Source: Planctomycetota bacterium
Lineage (GTDB): Bacteria > Planctomycetota > SZUA-567 > H5-PLA8
Assembly: GCA_015075375.1 (NCBI GenBank)
Contig: JABTUM010000001.1
Span: forward strand, 553,201 to 617,200
Length of the DNA: 64,000 nt
Reading direction: 5' to 3'
This document shows, one piece after another, positions 18,394-27,072 of this stretch. Positions within the stretch are counted from its first letter, which is position 1; every line of letters starts with the position of its first letter. The translations under genes and the position numbers were made by a program. The notes beneath the pieces were generated by a model, which worked only from the letters and a program-made list of their open reading frames with translations, ran no database searches and was not told the DNA's origin.

Positions 18394-19175
18394 CAGCTTG
18401 CGTATCCCGTGACGAAGACCAGCTCGAAGATCACCGCGTCGGGCAGGTTGAGGTCCGATGCGCGGACTTCGCGCAGGTGGCACGTGCCCAGGTTATTCGT
18501 GCCGTCCAGGATCAGCGCGCCGGCGTTGCCAAGCCGATCCCACGCCCAGCCCTTCACTTCGGTTTCGGCGGCCTGGCGCTTCGCCAGCGCGTCCGCGCCC
18601 GAGACGCTCTTTTTGATCGCGGTGATGACGACGCGCTTCAGGCCCGGCCCGGCCGGGACGCGCACCGGCGCGGCGCGGAACACGTCCTTGAAGACGGTCG
18701 GATCGTCTTTCGAGTACTCGACCAGGAAATTCTCGGCGCTCAGGTTATGGCCGGCGAAGCTGATGGTTCGCGCGATGGACGAAGCCGAGCCGAGCGGATA
18801 CTCGAAGGCCAGGTCGAACTTCAGTAGCTCGTTGGACCGCGCCAATTCCGGCGAGACGCCTTTGAACGTGATGGCCGCGAACGCCTTGGCCTGCGCCGTG
18901 CCGTAATCAATCTCCAGCGTGCCCTTCTTGCCGGTGAAGGTGTGCGTCAGCACGCGCAAGCGCTCTTCGATGTAGAAGCGCCGCGCGATGCCGGCCGGGC
19001 TGCTGAAGTCGGAATGCTCCCAACAGGAGCGCAGGGTCACGCCGAGCAGGACTTGCCCGTCCTCGCGCGCTTCGGCGCGGTAATCGAGCCAAAAGTCCGT
19101 GGCTTCCATGAAGGCCACGTCCAGGCCCGACGTGAAGCGCCACTTCCGCGCGCCCGTCATGCTGCTTGCCGGCAT
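18393..19175 (-). CDS. Phage distal tail-like protein
   Basis: 260 residues, GGAGGACGG upstream of the ATG, located directly downstream of the tape measure block. The strand-rich pattern (FTGKKGTLEIDYG, RSNELLKFDLAFEYPL) and position match siphophage distal tail or minor tail proteins. Stop and next start overlap (TGATG), showing translational coupling to the tail-tip gene. Confidence 0.6.
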   Translation of the reverse strand: MPASSMTGARKWRFTSGLDVAFMEATDFWLDYRAEAREDGQVLLGVTLRSCWEHSDFSSPAGIARRFYIEERLRVLTHTFTGKKGTLEIDYGTAQAKAFAAITFKGVSPELARSNELLKFDLAFEYPLGSASSIARTISFAGHNLSAENFLVEYSKDDPTVFKDVFRAAPVRVPAGPGLKRVVITAIKKSVSGADALAKRQAAETEVKGWAWDRLGNAGALILDGTNNLGTCHLREVRASDLNLPDAVIFELVFVTGYAS

Positions 19176-19291
19176 GGCCGTCCTCCAAGAAAAAAGGCGC
19201 GGGGAGCTTGCCCCGCGCCCCCAGAAAGGGTGCCCCGAATTTGCGCGCTCGGGGCCACACGCCGAGGGTCGCTACTCCCTCGCCCCGCGAC

Positions 19292-19696
19292 TCAGGATTT
19301 CAGCGGCTTGCAGCGGGTCTGAAACGTCTTGTCGGAGATCACGACGCGGGTTCCGTCGTTGTGGATCACGAGCCAGTCTCCCGGCTCGCCGTTGCGGATG
19401 CCTTCGGGCGTGCGCACGAAAAACGCGCGCTTGATCTGCGTGGCGCGGACCGGATTCGGGATGCCTTCCGCGATGTACTTGGACGTGCGCAGGTCCAGCT
19501 TCAGTTCGTTCACGTCCACGCGGCCCGCCTTGGCGCGTTCCTGGGCTTCCTTCTTGGCTTTGGCGTCCGCCTCTTTCTTGGCCTTCTCTTCGGCCTTCTT
19601 GGCTTCCGCTTCCTGCTTGGCTTTCTCGTCGGCTTCCTTCTTGGCCTTGGCCTCTTCGTCCGCCTTGGCCTTCGCGTCGGTCTGCTGTCCACTCAT
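19292..19696 (-). CDS. Phage protein with Lys/Glu coiled coil and PGDW module
   Basis: 134 residues. The first ~60 are almost entirely Ala/Lys/Glu, a highly charged helix. The last ~70 form a small domain with IKRAFFVRTPEGIRNGEPGDWLVIH, a pattern (PGDWL) found in several phage and bacterial small proteins. It has AAAGGAG before the ATG and sits 20 nt after the tape measure gene. Function unknown. Confidence 0.6.
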   Translation of the reverse strand: MSGQQTDAKAKADEEAKAKKEADEKAKQEAEAKKAEEKAKKEADAKAKKEAQERAKAGRVDVNELKLDLRTSKYIAEGIPNPVRATQIKRAFFVRTPEGIRNGEPGDWLVIHNDGTRVVISDKTFQTRCKPLKS

Positions 19697-19716
19697 GCGC
19701 TTCTCCTTTCGCTACT

Positions 19717-22700
19717 TCATACGCCCTCTGGAAGAGCGGTTCCGATTTCGCCGCCGCCGGCCGCGCGGCCGAGTTCGATGGCCTTGATGCGCGCGGTAAG
19801 CCCGTCGAAGAGCCGGCGTTGCCGGCCGAACTCGACGGAGGCTTCCGCGAACTTGGAGACGATCACGTCCCCGAACTCATTGACCGACTGCCCGAACGCC
19901 TGCTGTTCGGCGATGACCCGATCCAGCGCCGCCGAGACTTGCGGCATCACGCTGATCGCTTGCAGCGCCTGTCCGGTGAAGAGGATCACTTGTTCGACCT
20001 GGCCGCGCAGCCCTTCCAGCGCGTTGCGCGCGCCGTTGCCCAGGTCGGTAACGACCGTGGCGAGCCGCTCGGCCGCGCCGGCCGTGACCTGCGCCGCGCC
20101 TTGCGCCGCGACGGCCGCTTCGCGCGCACGCCCGGCCGCTTCGTTCGCGCGCCCTTGAGCCTCGATGGCCTGCGCCGGGTCCACCGCCGCGCCTTCGCGG
20201 TCCAGCCGATCCGCGTCCGCCGCCTGGTCGCGCAACGCCGCCGCTTCGCGCTCCTTGGCCGCAAGCTGATCCTGCATGCCTTTTAACTGCGTGCTGAACT
20301 CGGCCTGCATGCGCCCGGTGGTTTCAGCGATGGAACGTAACCGCGCATCCGCCGTCGCCACCGCGTCGCGCTGCTGATTGATCTGCTGTTGAAGCGCGTT
20401 GACCTGGCCAAGGTCCGCGCCTTCCGCCTGCGCGCGGGCGCGCTCGGCAAGCAGCCGGTTCAGTTCCTCGCGCGCTTCCCGCGCGCGGTCGGTGGCGGCT
20501 TCCAGCGGCTCCGAAAGCGCCTTGCCCAAGGCATCCTTGAATGCCGGCAAGTCCGCCAAGCGGGTGAGATTCGAGAGCTGCTCTTTGAACTGATCGCCGA
20601 TCTCTTCGATCTGCACTTCCAGGTCGCGCCCGCGCCGGCGCTCGAACGCGCGGTTGACGCCGGTGATGAAATCGTTAAACGTCGCCGCGCGATCGCGCAG
20701 GTCTTGGAGGGCCTGGCGCGCCGCTTCGCGCTCCTTCCGCGCGGTCTCTTCGATGACGCGCTGCTGTTCGAGCAGGAACCGAAGCCGGATTTTCTCGGCC
20801 TCTTCGGCCGTCTTGGCGTTGCCCACGGCCGCATCGCGTTGCCGAGCCAAGAGCGCCAGATCGTCGTTGATCGTCTGCGTCGCGCGCACCCGCGCTTCGA
20901 TCAGGGCTTCCGCCGCGCGGTTCACTTCCTCTTGCGCCTGGACCAGGCGCTTGGCCGCTTCCTCTTGTTCCTTCTGGACCTCCGTGTACTTGCGGCCGGC
21001 GTCCGCCTTCTGCGTTTCGACCTGCGCGGCCTGGCGATTCGCTTGGACCTGCGCCTCGATCTTCACGCGCTGTTCGTCCAGCGCGCGGCTGAATGCCGGC
21101 TGAACCTTCAGCGCCTCTTCCTGGGACAGCGCGCGCGCAAGCTCCGCGTCCAGCACGGTCCGCGCCGCCTCGGCCGCGCGCAGGTACTCTTCCTTCTGCG
21201 CCACGGTCAGTTCGCCGGACTTCACGCGCGCGGCCAGTTCGGCCTTGAACCCGGCCTCTTCCGCACTCACCTTCTCGACAACCAACGCCTGGGCTTCGCG
21301 CAGTTGCTTGAGCGTCGCTTCGCGCGCCGCGCCTTCGGCCTTCAGGCGGCGGCTGATCGTGTCGGCGTTCTCGAAGTCGTACAGCGCCGATTCGATCTCC
21401 TGACCGGTTCGGCGCGCCACGTCCACCATCTTCTGCGCGCCCTCTTGAGCCAGTTGCCCCGCCCGGTCAATCGCTTCGTCCGCGTAGGCCGCAAGATCGT
21501 CCGCTGCTTTTCGGGCCGTGGCGCTAAACGTCCCAAGCAGGCGGATCGTCCGGGAAATAACCTGCGCCATCATCCCGAATTGAAGCACGAAGCCGGCCGC
21601 GAGGATCTGCGCCGCGCCGAGCACTTCGCCGAAGATGAACCCGATGGTGGCCACCGCGATACGAATGCGCGCAAGCAGCCGGATGATCGCCGGCGCGGAG
21701 AGCGCCTCTACGATGCCGCGAATGACGCCGTTCACCGTGACTTGCCAGGACTCGAAGCTCCGGCCCGTGTCGCCCACGCGCCCGATCACGATGCCGAAAA
21801 TATCCGCCAGGAATCCGCCCATGCGTTGCGCGGCAGCTACGACGGCATCCAGGATCGCGGGCAGTTCGTTGAAGACCGTGATGATGCCTTGCACCGCGCG
21901 GACCGCGATGGGCTCCAAGAACCGGAAGGCTTCCGCCAAGACGCCGCGGATCGCTTCGCCGGCGACTTCCAGCGCCGCGCCGATCCGATCCCCCAGGCCG
22001 GCAAAGGTGGACCCAAGCGCCGCCGCGTTGCGTTCCAGCGCGCCGAAGACTTCATCGCCCACCGACGCGATGAACTCGCGCACCGGTTCGATGATGAGTT
22101 CCGCCGCGTTGCGCAGCCCATTGAACGCGCGCGTGAAGCCTTCGCGCAGGCCGGCGAGCACTTCGCCCGCGCCCTGGCCTTCGGCGATGAAGCGGCGCAA
22201 GCCCTCGATCAGGCCGCCCAACGCGCCCGCTCCCAAGACGCCGGCGAAGGCGGCCGCTACGGCCGCCAGCGCGCCGGGCAAGCTCAACAGGCCGCTTACC
22301 GCCGAGACAACGACGCCGCCCAACGCGCCGAGCACCGATAAGGCATTCGCCAGGATCGGGGCGAGCGTCCCCAACGCCGCGACGAAACCGAGTACGGCCG
22401 TGCCGGCCGCCGCCAGCGTCGCCGCCAAGCGCGGGTTCTCGGCGATCCATTCGCGCACCGCGCCGATGGACTCGCGCATCGTGTCCAGGAGCGGCCCGAG
22501 TTCGGCGTTGAAGTTGCGCCCCAAGTCCGAGAGCAGTTCGGCGAAGGCGTTGCGAAGGCCAAGGACGCGCTCCCGGAACGTCGCGGCCGTGTTCGCCGCC
22601 GCGCCCTGCGCGACCTGCGTATCCTGCATGATGATGTTGAGCTTGAGCAGCGCCTCTTGTTGCTCGGTCAGGTTCTCCGGATCGAAGCCGCGATTGAACG

Positions 22701-23289
22701 CCTCCTGCTTGATCCGCGCTTCGTCCAGGAGCACGCCGAACTTCGTGATGGCCGGGCCGCCGCGCACCAACGCCGTTTGCAGCGTCGAAAGGATTTCCTC
22801 TTCGGATTCGCCCCGGAATGCGGCGAGGTCCACGGTCAGGCGCGTAAGCTGCTGCGAGAAGCCCGCCGCCTCTTGTCCCGTGAACTGCATCCCGCGCAGC
22901 ACGTCTTGGAAGCCGAGCAGGAGCCCTTGCACGCCGCCTTCCGTGCGCCGGGTCGAAAGCGCCAGCTCCGAAGCGAACGCGCCTACTTCGTCGCTCAGCT
23001 CGCCGAACGTGACCTTGAAGCGCTGCAACGTGGCTTCGTCGCCGGCGGCTTCGCGCGAGATCGCGGCCAGGCCCGCGCCGGCCGCGCCGGCCAGGCCCAA
23101 CAAAGCAAACTGTGCTTCGCGCACCGCGCCGCCCAAGCGCCGCGCGCCGGCCACCGCCGGCCCGAAGGCTTGCTGCAACGCCTGCACCGGGCGCGCGGCC
23201 AGGCCCGCCAGGCCCGCGCGCACTTCGCCCAGCGCCGCCTTGAACGTCGTGAGGTTGAGGCGCAGATTCAGGGCGAACGGCGTAGCCAT
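19717..23289 (-). CDS. Tail tape measure protein
   Basis: 1190 residues. It is the largest phage gene, directly after the frameshifted tail chaperone, the standard position. It is dominated by long Ala/Glu/Arg-rich coiled coils (residues ~640-1100), hydrophobic segments near 290-370, and an N-terminal FGELSDEVGAFASELA region like TP901-type tape measures. Tape measures set tail length at roughly 1.5 angstroms per residue, which would give a tail near 180 nm (inference). It starts immediately after the upstream stop. Confidence 0.9.
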   Translation of the reverse strand: MATPFALNLRLNLTTFKAALGEVRAGLAGLAARPVQALQQAFGPAVAGARRLGGAVREAQFALLGLAGAAGAGLAAISREAAGDEATLQRFKVTFGELSDEVGAFASELALSTRRTEGGVQGLLLGFQDVLRGMQFTGQEAAGFSQQLTRLTVDLAAFRGESEEEILSTLQTALVRGGPAITKFGVLLDEARIKQEAFNRGFDPENLTEQQEALLKLNIIMQDTQVAQGAAANTAATFRERVLGLRNAFAELLSDLGRNFNAELGPLLDTMRESIGAVREWIAENPRLAATLAAAGTAVLGFVAALGTLAPILANALSVLGALGGVVVSAVSGLLSLPGALAAVAAAFAGVLGAGALGGLIEGLRRFIAEGQGAGEVLAGLREGFTRAFNGLRNAAELIIEPVREFIASVGDEVFGALERNAAALGSTFAGLGDRIGAALEVAGEAIRGVLAEAFRFLEPIAVRAVQGIITVFNELPAILDAVVAAAQRMGGFLADIFGIVIGRVGDTGRSFESWQVTVNGVIRGIVEALSAPAIIRLLARIRIAVATIGFIFGEVLGAAQILAAGFVLQFGMMAQVISRTIRLLGTFSATARKAADDLAAYADEAIDRAGQLAQEGAQKMVDVARRTGQEIESALYDFENADTISRRLKAEGAAREATLKQLREAQALVVEKVSAEEAGFKAELAARVKSGELTVAQKEEYLRAAEAARTVLDAELARALSQEEALKVQPAFSRALDEQRVKIEAQVQANRQAAQVETQKADAGRKYTEVQKEQEEAAKRLVQAQEEVNRAAEALIEARVRATQTINDDLALLARQRDAAVGNAKTAEEAEKIRLRFLLEQQRVIEETARKEREAARQALQDLRDRAATFNDFITGVNRAFERRRGRDLEVQIEEIGDQFKEQLSNLTRLADLPAFKDALGKALSEPLEAATDRAREAREELNRLLAERARAQAEGADLGQVNALQQQINQQRDAVATADARLRSIAETTGRMQAEFSTQLKGMQDQLAAKEREAAALRDQAADADRLDREGAAVDPAQAIEAQGRANEAAGRAREAAVAAQGAAQVTAGAAERLATVVTDLGNGARNALEGLRGQVEQVILFTGQALQAISVMPQVSAALDRVIAEQQAFGQSVNEFGDVIVSKFAEASVEFGRQRRLFDGLTARIKAIELGRAAGGGEIGTALPEGV

Positions 23290-23954
23290 CTATCCGCCTC
23301 CCGTGATCCGCATGGCCTTCATCAAGAAGCCCGTGTAATCGGGCGCTTCGTCCGGCTCCGGAGGCTTCTCCGGTTCCGCTTGGCGCTGCATCTTCCGCTC
23401 GACCTTGCCCCACTGCTCTGCGTCGGCATACATGCCGAACCGAACCGAGTAGGCCGTATCGAAAGCGTGGCGCTCTTCGGCCCGCACGGCCGCGCCGATC
23501 AGGCGCTCTACGTCGTCGCCTGGGATTTCATCGAGGGCGCGCTCGATGGGGATGCCGAGCCGGGCGAGCCTTGCGCCGGCGTCGTAGACATCGCGCTCGA
23601 TGTCTGCCAGGCTCCGAGCCGGCCCTTGAGAAAAACCAAGTTGTGCGCCAGCACGGCTTCTAGCGCTGCGCAGAATTCCTCGAAGCTCAACGCCTCGACG
23701 AACTCCTTGCTGCGCGCGGCGGCCTCGATAGCCAAGCCATCCCGGACCATCGCGACGCACTGCTCGAAGTTCTGATCGTTGACCAGTTCGGCCAGGCGCA
23801 GCTTCGTGAAGTCCAATTCCGCGCCGCCGCCGAGCGAGCCGGCGAGCTTCGCGACGATTTCCGAGACGAGACAGGTGTGCTTGAAACCGGGCCGCATCGG
23901 CCATTTGCGCAGGGACACTTCCTGGCCGGCAAGCATGATCGTGGGGGCGGGCAT
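23290..23954 (-). CDS. Tail assembly chaperone, frameshifted long form (G-T type)
   Basis: Starting at ATG 23954 and slipping -1 at GGTTTTT (23631-23637) joins the first frame to a second open frame that ends at 23290, one base before the tape measure ATG. The second frame encodes ~113 plausible residues (ARSLADIERDVYDAGARL ... YTGFLMKAMRITGGG) but has no start of its own. This is the conserved gpG/gpGT arrangement of siphophages, where the long form recruits the tape measure and tube protein. The short form is annotated separately. Confidence 0.75.
23508..23954 (-). CDS. Tail assembly chaperone, short form
   Basis: 148 residues without frameshifting. The N-terminal ~110 residues are protein-like (LRKWPMRPGFKHT, LAELVNDQNFEQCVAMVRDG), whereas the last ~40 (TTPAQGSPGSASPSSAPS) look like out-of-frame sequence, consistent with most of the domain being shared with the frameshifted form. 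GGGAGAA precedes the ATG. It lies between the tail tube and tape measure genes. Confidence 0.75.
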   Translation of the reverse strand: MPAPTIMLAGQEVSLRKWPMRPGFKHTCLVSEIVAKLAGSLGGGAELDFTKLRLAELVNDQNFEQCVAMVRDGLAIEAAARSKEFVEALSFEEFCAALEAVLAHNLVFLKGRLGAWQTSSAMSTTPAQGSPGSASPSSAPSMKSQATT

Positions 23955-24020
23955 GGGATTCTCCCGGGGCTTGGTGGGCGGCCCGCCTGGCGGACCAGGC
24001 GGGCGCGCCCCGAACTAGGG

Positions 24021-24869
24021 TCAGATCAGCGCCGCGCCGGCGTTGTCGCGGCCGTAGAAGAGCACTTCGCCGAACGGCTTGGCCGGATCGGTCGCGCTGT
24101 CGTCGAGCAGTTCCAGCGCGAACTTGAAGCTGGATGCCTCCTTCGCGTTCCAGTCGAAGGCGCCGTCCGGCTTGATGACCGCGCGCGGGATGCGCCACTC
24201 GAAGTTGACGCCCACCTTCGCCGGCCCCTGAAGGATCGCGGCGACTTCCAGCTTGAGCGAGGTCATCGGCTTCAAGCTCTTGTGAGCCGGCAGCGTGTAC
24301 TCGTAGGGATCGGCCGCCGCCGCGCCCGTGCCGATCTTCAGCGTGTCGCCGCTGTGCGTGTCCACAAGCAGCCGGATGAACGTCCAGCCGAAGATGGTCA
24401 AGACTTCGTAGTCCGTATCTTCGACCAGATCGGCCGTGTCGGTGACGTTGCGCACGACCAGATCGCCGCGCTGGCCTTCGGTCTGGCGTCCGTAGACCAG
24501 GCCGAAGAGGTCGCCGGTCTTGCCGGCGATGACCGTATCCGGTCCGCCTTCCGCATCGGCGTCCGCCGCCACGTCCGCCGGCGCGCCGGCGAAAAAGAAG
24601 CGCTTGAAGTTGCCGATCAGCATTTCATCGGCGGTGAAGCCGAGCTTGTACCCGGTCTTGTTCGGCGCTTCGTTGTCCTTCACTTCCGCGCCCGACGCGG
24701 CGCTGAAATGCTCGTAAAACTCCAGCGTCGGAGCGAAGTCCGGCGTGTGGATGTTCCCGATGTACTGATAGCCCTTGTTCGGCACGTCCAGTTCGCGGAT
24801 GAGCAGGCGCAAGCCGCCCTGCGAATAGTTCTGCTTCTCGAACGGGGTCTGCGTCAACACCTGAGCCAT
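24021..24869 (-). CDS. Major tail tube protein
   Basis: 282 residues, strand-rich, with an N-terminus NYSQGGLRLLIRELDVPNKGYQYIGNIHTPDF and a middle repeat of beta segments. Position between head-tail connector and tail chaperone, size and composition fit a siphophage tail tube subunit. GGAG lies 8 nt upstream. Confidence 0.65.
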   Translation of the reverse strand: MAQVLTQTPFEKQNYSQGGLRLLIRELDVPNKGYQYIGNIHTPDFAPTLEFYEHFSAASGAEVKDNEAPNKTGYKLGFTADEMLIGNFKRFFFAGAPADVAADADAEGGPDTVIAGKTGDLFGLVYGRQTEGQRGDLVVRNVTDTADLVEDTDYEVLTIFGWTFIRLLVDTHSGDTLKIGTGAAAADPYEYTLPAHKSLKPMTSLKLEVAAILQGPAKVGVNFEWRIPRAVIKPDGAFDWNAKEASSFKFALELLDDSATDPAKPFGEVLFYGRDNAGAALI

Positions 24870-24872
24870 GGG

Positions 24873-25304
24873 TCATTCTCCGTAGGTTCCGGCGCGGGAC
24901 ACGTACCGCGCCAGATGGTGAAAGGCTTCACGGCAGAGCGGGCTTCCGTTCCCCGCGTCCTTCACCGGAGCCGCGTTCGGTCCTTCCCACTTCCCGCGAT
25001 CCCCGTCCCCAACCACCGCGAGGAACTCGGCCTGGCTGATCGTCGCGCGCTTCACCGCCTCGGGGATCGTTCCGCCGTCGCGCTCGCGCGGGAACGCCAG
25101 GCGCTGGGTCACGCTGTACGTCTTCGGATGATGGAAGCGGTGCGCGTCTATCTGCGCGGTCGCGCGCCGCAACGCCGTCTCCTTCTGCTGCGTCGTCTTG
25201 CCCGTCCAGGCGTTCAGGCCCAACGCGGCGGCCAGGCTGTCGGCATCGGCCACCGAGAGGTAGCTTTCCGCGTTGGCTCCGGCGACGGTGGAATCGAGCG
25301 CCAT
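24873..25304 (-). CDS. Head-tail connector (DnaT-like family)
   Basis: 143 residues. The pattern MALDSTVAGANAESYLSVADADSLAAALGLNAWTG... KETALRRATAQIDA...QRLAFPRE is that of the phage family often called putative DnaT-like, which are head-tail adaptor proteins (gp6/gp15-like). It lies right after the major capsid gene, as expected. Confidence 0.8.
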   Translation of the reverse strand: MALDSTVAGANAESYLSVADADSLAAALGLNAWTGKTTQQKETALRRATAQIDAHRFHHPKTYSVTQRLAFPRERDGGTIPEAVKRATISQAEFLAVVGDGDRGKWEGPNAAPVKDAGNGSPLCREAFHHLARYVSRAGTYGE

Positions 25305-25365
25305 GCGTTCCCTTCAAATCGAACCGCGCGGCGGACCGTTATCCGCCGCGCGGCTCAAGAGCGAG

Positions 25366-26328
25366 TTACGCCTCTTCCTCTTCCGGTGCTTCGGCCAGGA
25401 CGCCGATCAACTGCGCGATGCTGTCCGGGTGATCCATCGCCAGGCCGGCCATGAACCAGTTGAGGTCGTTGTATTCAAACGCCCCTTCACGCCGCGCCGG
25501 GAACAGCTCCATGATCTTGTGATGGATGCCGTACACGCCATCGGTGCCGATGCGCGCGGCCGTGACGCGCGAGCAGGTTTCGGCTTCGCCCTGCGTTTCC
25601 GTGAACGGCAGGATCTGCGCGTGCGCGGCCGTCGTGTCGTCCGGCGCGGTGTCCACCGGCAAGATCGGCACGCCCTTGTACGACTGGACGAACATGCCCG
25701 GCGTAAGCGTGCCCTGGTTGAGCACCACCGTCTTCTGCACGCCGACGTTCAGGTTGTCGATCTGATTCGCCAGCGTGCGGTTCGCGAGGATCACGTTCGC
25801 GCCGGGAACCAGCGCCAAGAGATCGTCCATCATGGCCGAAGTGAGCGCCGCGCCGTCGTCGCCGGCCTCGATCTGACGCCCCATGTCGGCGCAGAACTCG
25901 TTCGCGCCGTGCCACTCCGCGCCCGAGACGGCATCCTTGTCGCCCTTGAACCACAGGCGGTTCAGGCGCGCGCCGATATCCGTGAGCTTCTGCGTCAGGA
26001 GCCCCGCGCGCATCACGCCGGTCGTATCGCCGGCGATGGCGTTAATGTCAATCTTCACCTGCCCGCCCGCCGCGCGCATCGGGAACGCGAACTGGCTCAC
26101 CGCCGGCGTGGCCTCGGTGAATTCCGAGTTCATCGCGCGCGTCGCCGCCTGCGCCGCGCTGGAACCCCAATTCGCGGTGTACGTCCCGCCTTGCTTGGGG
26201 ACGAAGGGCAGCAGGTTCAAGAGCGGCCAGCCGCGCAACGAGGCCATGGCCTCGATCACGCCCAGCGTCATCAGACGGCCCTTCTCGTCCGTGATGAGCT
26301 TCGCCCAGTCGGTTGCGGTCAACGGCAT
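25366..26328 (-). CDS. Major capsid protein
   Basis: 320 residues. The protein has the layout of an HK97-fold capsid: N-terminal helix, then ANWGSSAAQAATRAMNSEF, a beta-rich middle, and FARREGAFEYNDLNWFMAGLA near the end. It follows the scaffold gene with AAGGAG before ATG. Residues ~180-215 (GVQKTVVLNQGTLTPGMFVQSYKGVPI) match the P-domain/A-domain strands of other phage capsids. The last residues are acidic (EEEEA). Confidence 0.85.
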   Translation of the reverse strand: MPLTATDWAKLITDEKGRLMTLGVIEAMASLRGWPLLNLLPFVPKQGGTYTANWGSSAAQAATRAMNSEFTEATPAVSQFAFPMRAAGGQVKIDINAIAGDTTGVMRAGLLTQKLTDIGARLNRLWFKGDKDAVSGAEWHGANEFCADMGRQIEAGDDGAALTSAMMDDLLALVPGANVILANRTLANQIDNLNVGVQKTVVLNQGTLTPGMFVQSYKGVPILPVDTAPDDTTAAHAQILPFTETQGEAETCSRVTAARIGTDGVYGIHHKIMELFPARREGAFEYNDLNWFMAGLAMDHPDSIAQLIGVLAEAPEEEEA

Positions 26329-26368
26329 GTGTGGCTCTCCTTGCTTGGGTTCCTGGTTTCAGCGGGCG

Positions 26369-26947
26369 TTAGAGGCGCGCCGCCGCGAGAAACTTCCCGA
26401 CGGCTCCGGGGATTTCGGCCTTGGCCGCGCCGGCCGCGCCGGAAGCCGCTGCCGCCAGCGCCGGGATGGTCTGAATGTTGGCCGAGTCTTCGGCCTTCGC
26501 CGCTTCGCCGAAGAGGACCGGGTGATCCTTCTTGAGGGACTCGAAGAGTTCCTTGCCGATGCCTTCGACCTTGCCGGCGGCCAGGTCCACCGTGACCTTG
26601 GCGAGGTCCGCGAGTTTCCGCGCGGAGGCCACCGCCTTGGGGTTCACGCCGGCTTCCTTCGCCGCCGCCTCGAACGCCTTGGCCAGCAGCCCCTCGCGCT
26701 TTTCGCCCTCGAAGGCCGCGACCTTTTCCTTCAGGCCCGCCGCGCCCTTGGCTTCGTCGCCGAGTTTCTTCACGTCGGCCGAGAGTTCGCCGACCTGCTT
26801 TTCCAGCGCCGGGAACTTCTCGGCGCGCGAGACGATCTCGGCCGTGTCGAGTTCGGCGACGGCCGCCAGCGCCGTGCGCAGCTCGCCGGCCAGCGCCTTC
26901 GCCGGCTCGACGGCTTCAACCTTGGCGATCAGTTCGGACAGTTTCAT
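26369..26947 (-). CDS. Capsid scaffold protein
   Basis: 192 residues, mostly helical, Ala/Lys/Glu-rich (LEKQVGELSADVKKLGDEAKG), located immediately before the major capsid gene. This is the usual composition and place of phage scaffolds. No protease motif is visible, so it appears to be a scaffold only. ATG 26947 fits; the frame is open further upstream without a ribosome site. Confidence 0.8.
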   Translation of the reverse strand: MKLSELIAKVEAVEPAKALAGELRTALAAVAELDTAEIVSRAEKFPALEKQVGELSADVKKLGDEAKGAAGLKEKVAAFEGEKREGLLAKAFEAAAKEAGVNPKAVASARKLADLAKVTVDLAAGKVEGIGKELFESLKKDHPVLFGEAAKAEDSANIQTIPALAAAASGAAGAAKAEIPGAVGKFLAAARL

Positions 26948-27036
26948 TGGGCATGCCTCCGGTTCAATGTTCCACGTAACTAAATACGCGGAAGGAATCG
27001 GATGCAGACTTGGGCAGGGGCGGTTTTGATTTCTCA

Positions 27037-27067
27037 CCTCCTTGCCAAGGAGGGGCAGGGGAGGTGA
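27037..27067. repeat. Nested palindrome between terminase and scaffold genes
   Basis: CCTCCTTG (27037-27044), one C, then CAAGGAGG (27046-27053) form a perfect dyad. TCACCTCC (27034-27041) can also pair with GGAGGTGA (27060-27067). In the leftward transcript this lies downstream of the terminase stop and upstream of the scaffold gene, so it could be a processing or partial termination signal. Confidence 0.5.
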
Positions 27068-27072
27068 CGAAA

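Noticed and set aside
16777..18906. A 709-codon + strand frame across the tail-tip genes
   Set aside because: Antisense shadow; no ribosome site or domain, and it crosses two real genes.
20389..23338. Two long + strand frames (650 and 567 codons) in the tape measure gene
   Set aside because: Antisense shadows in a repetitive coiled-coil gene; composition is unlike protein.
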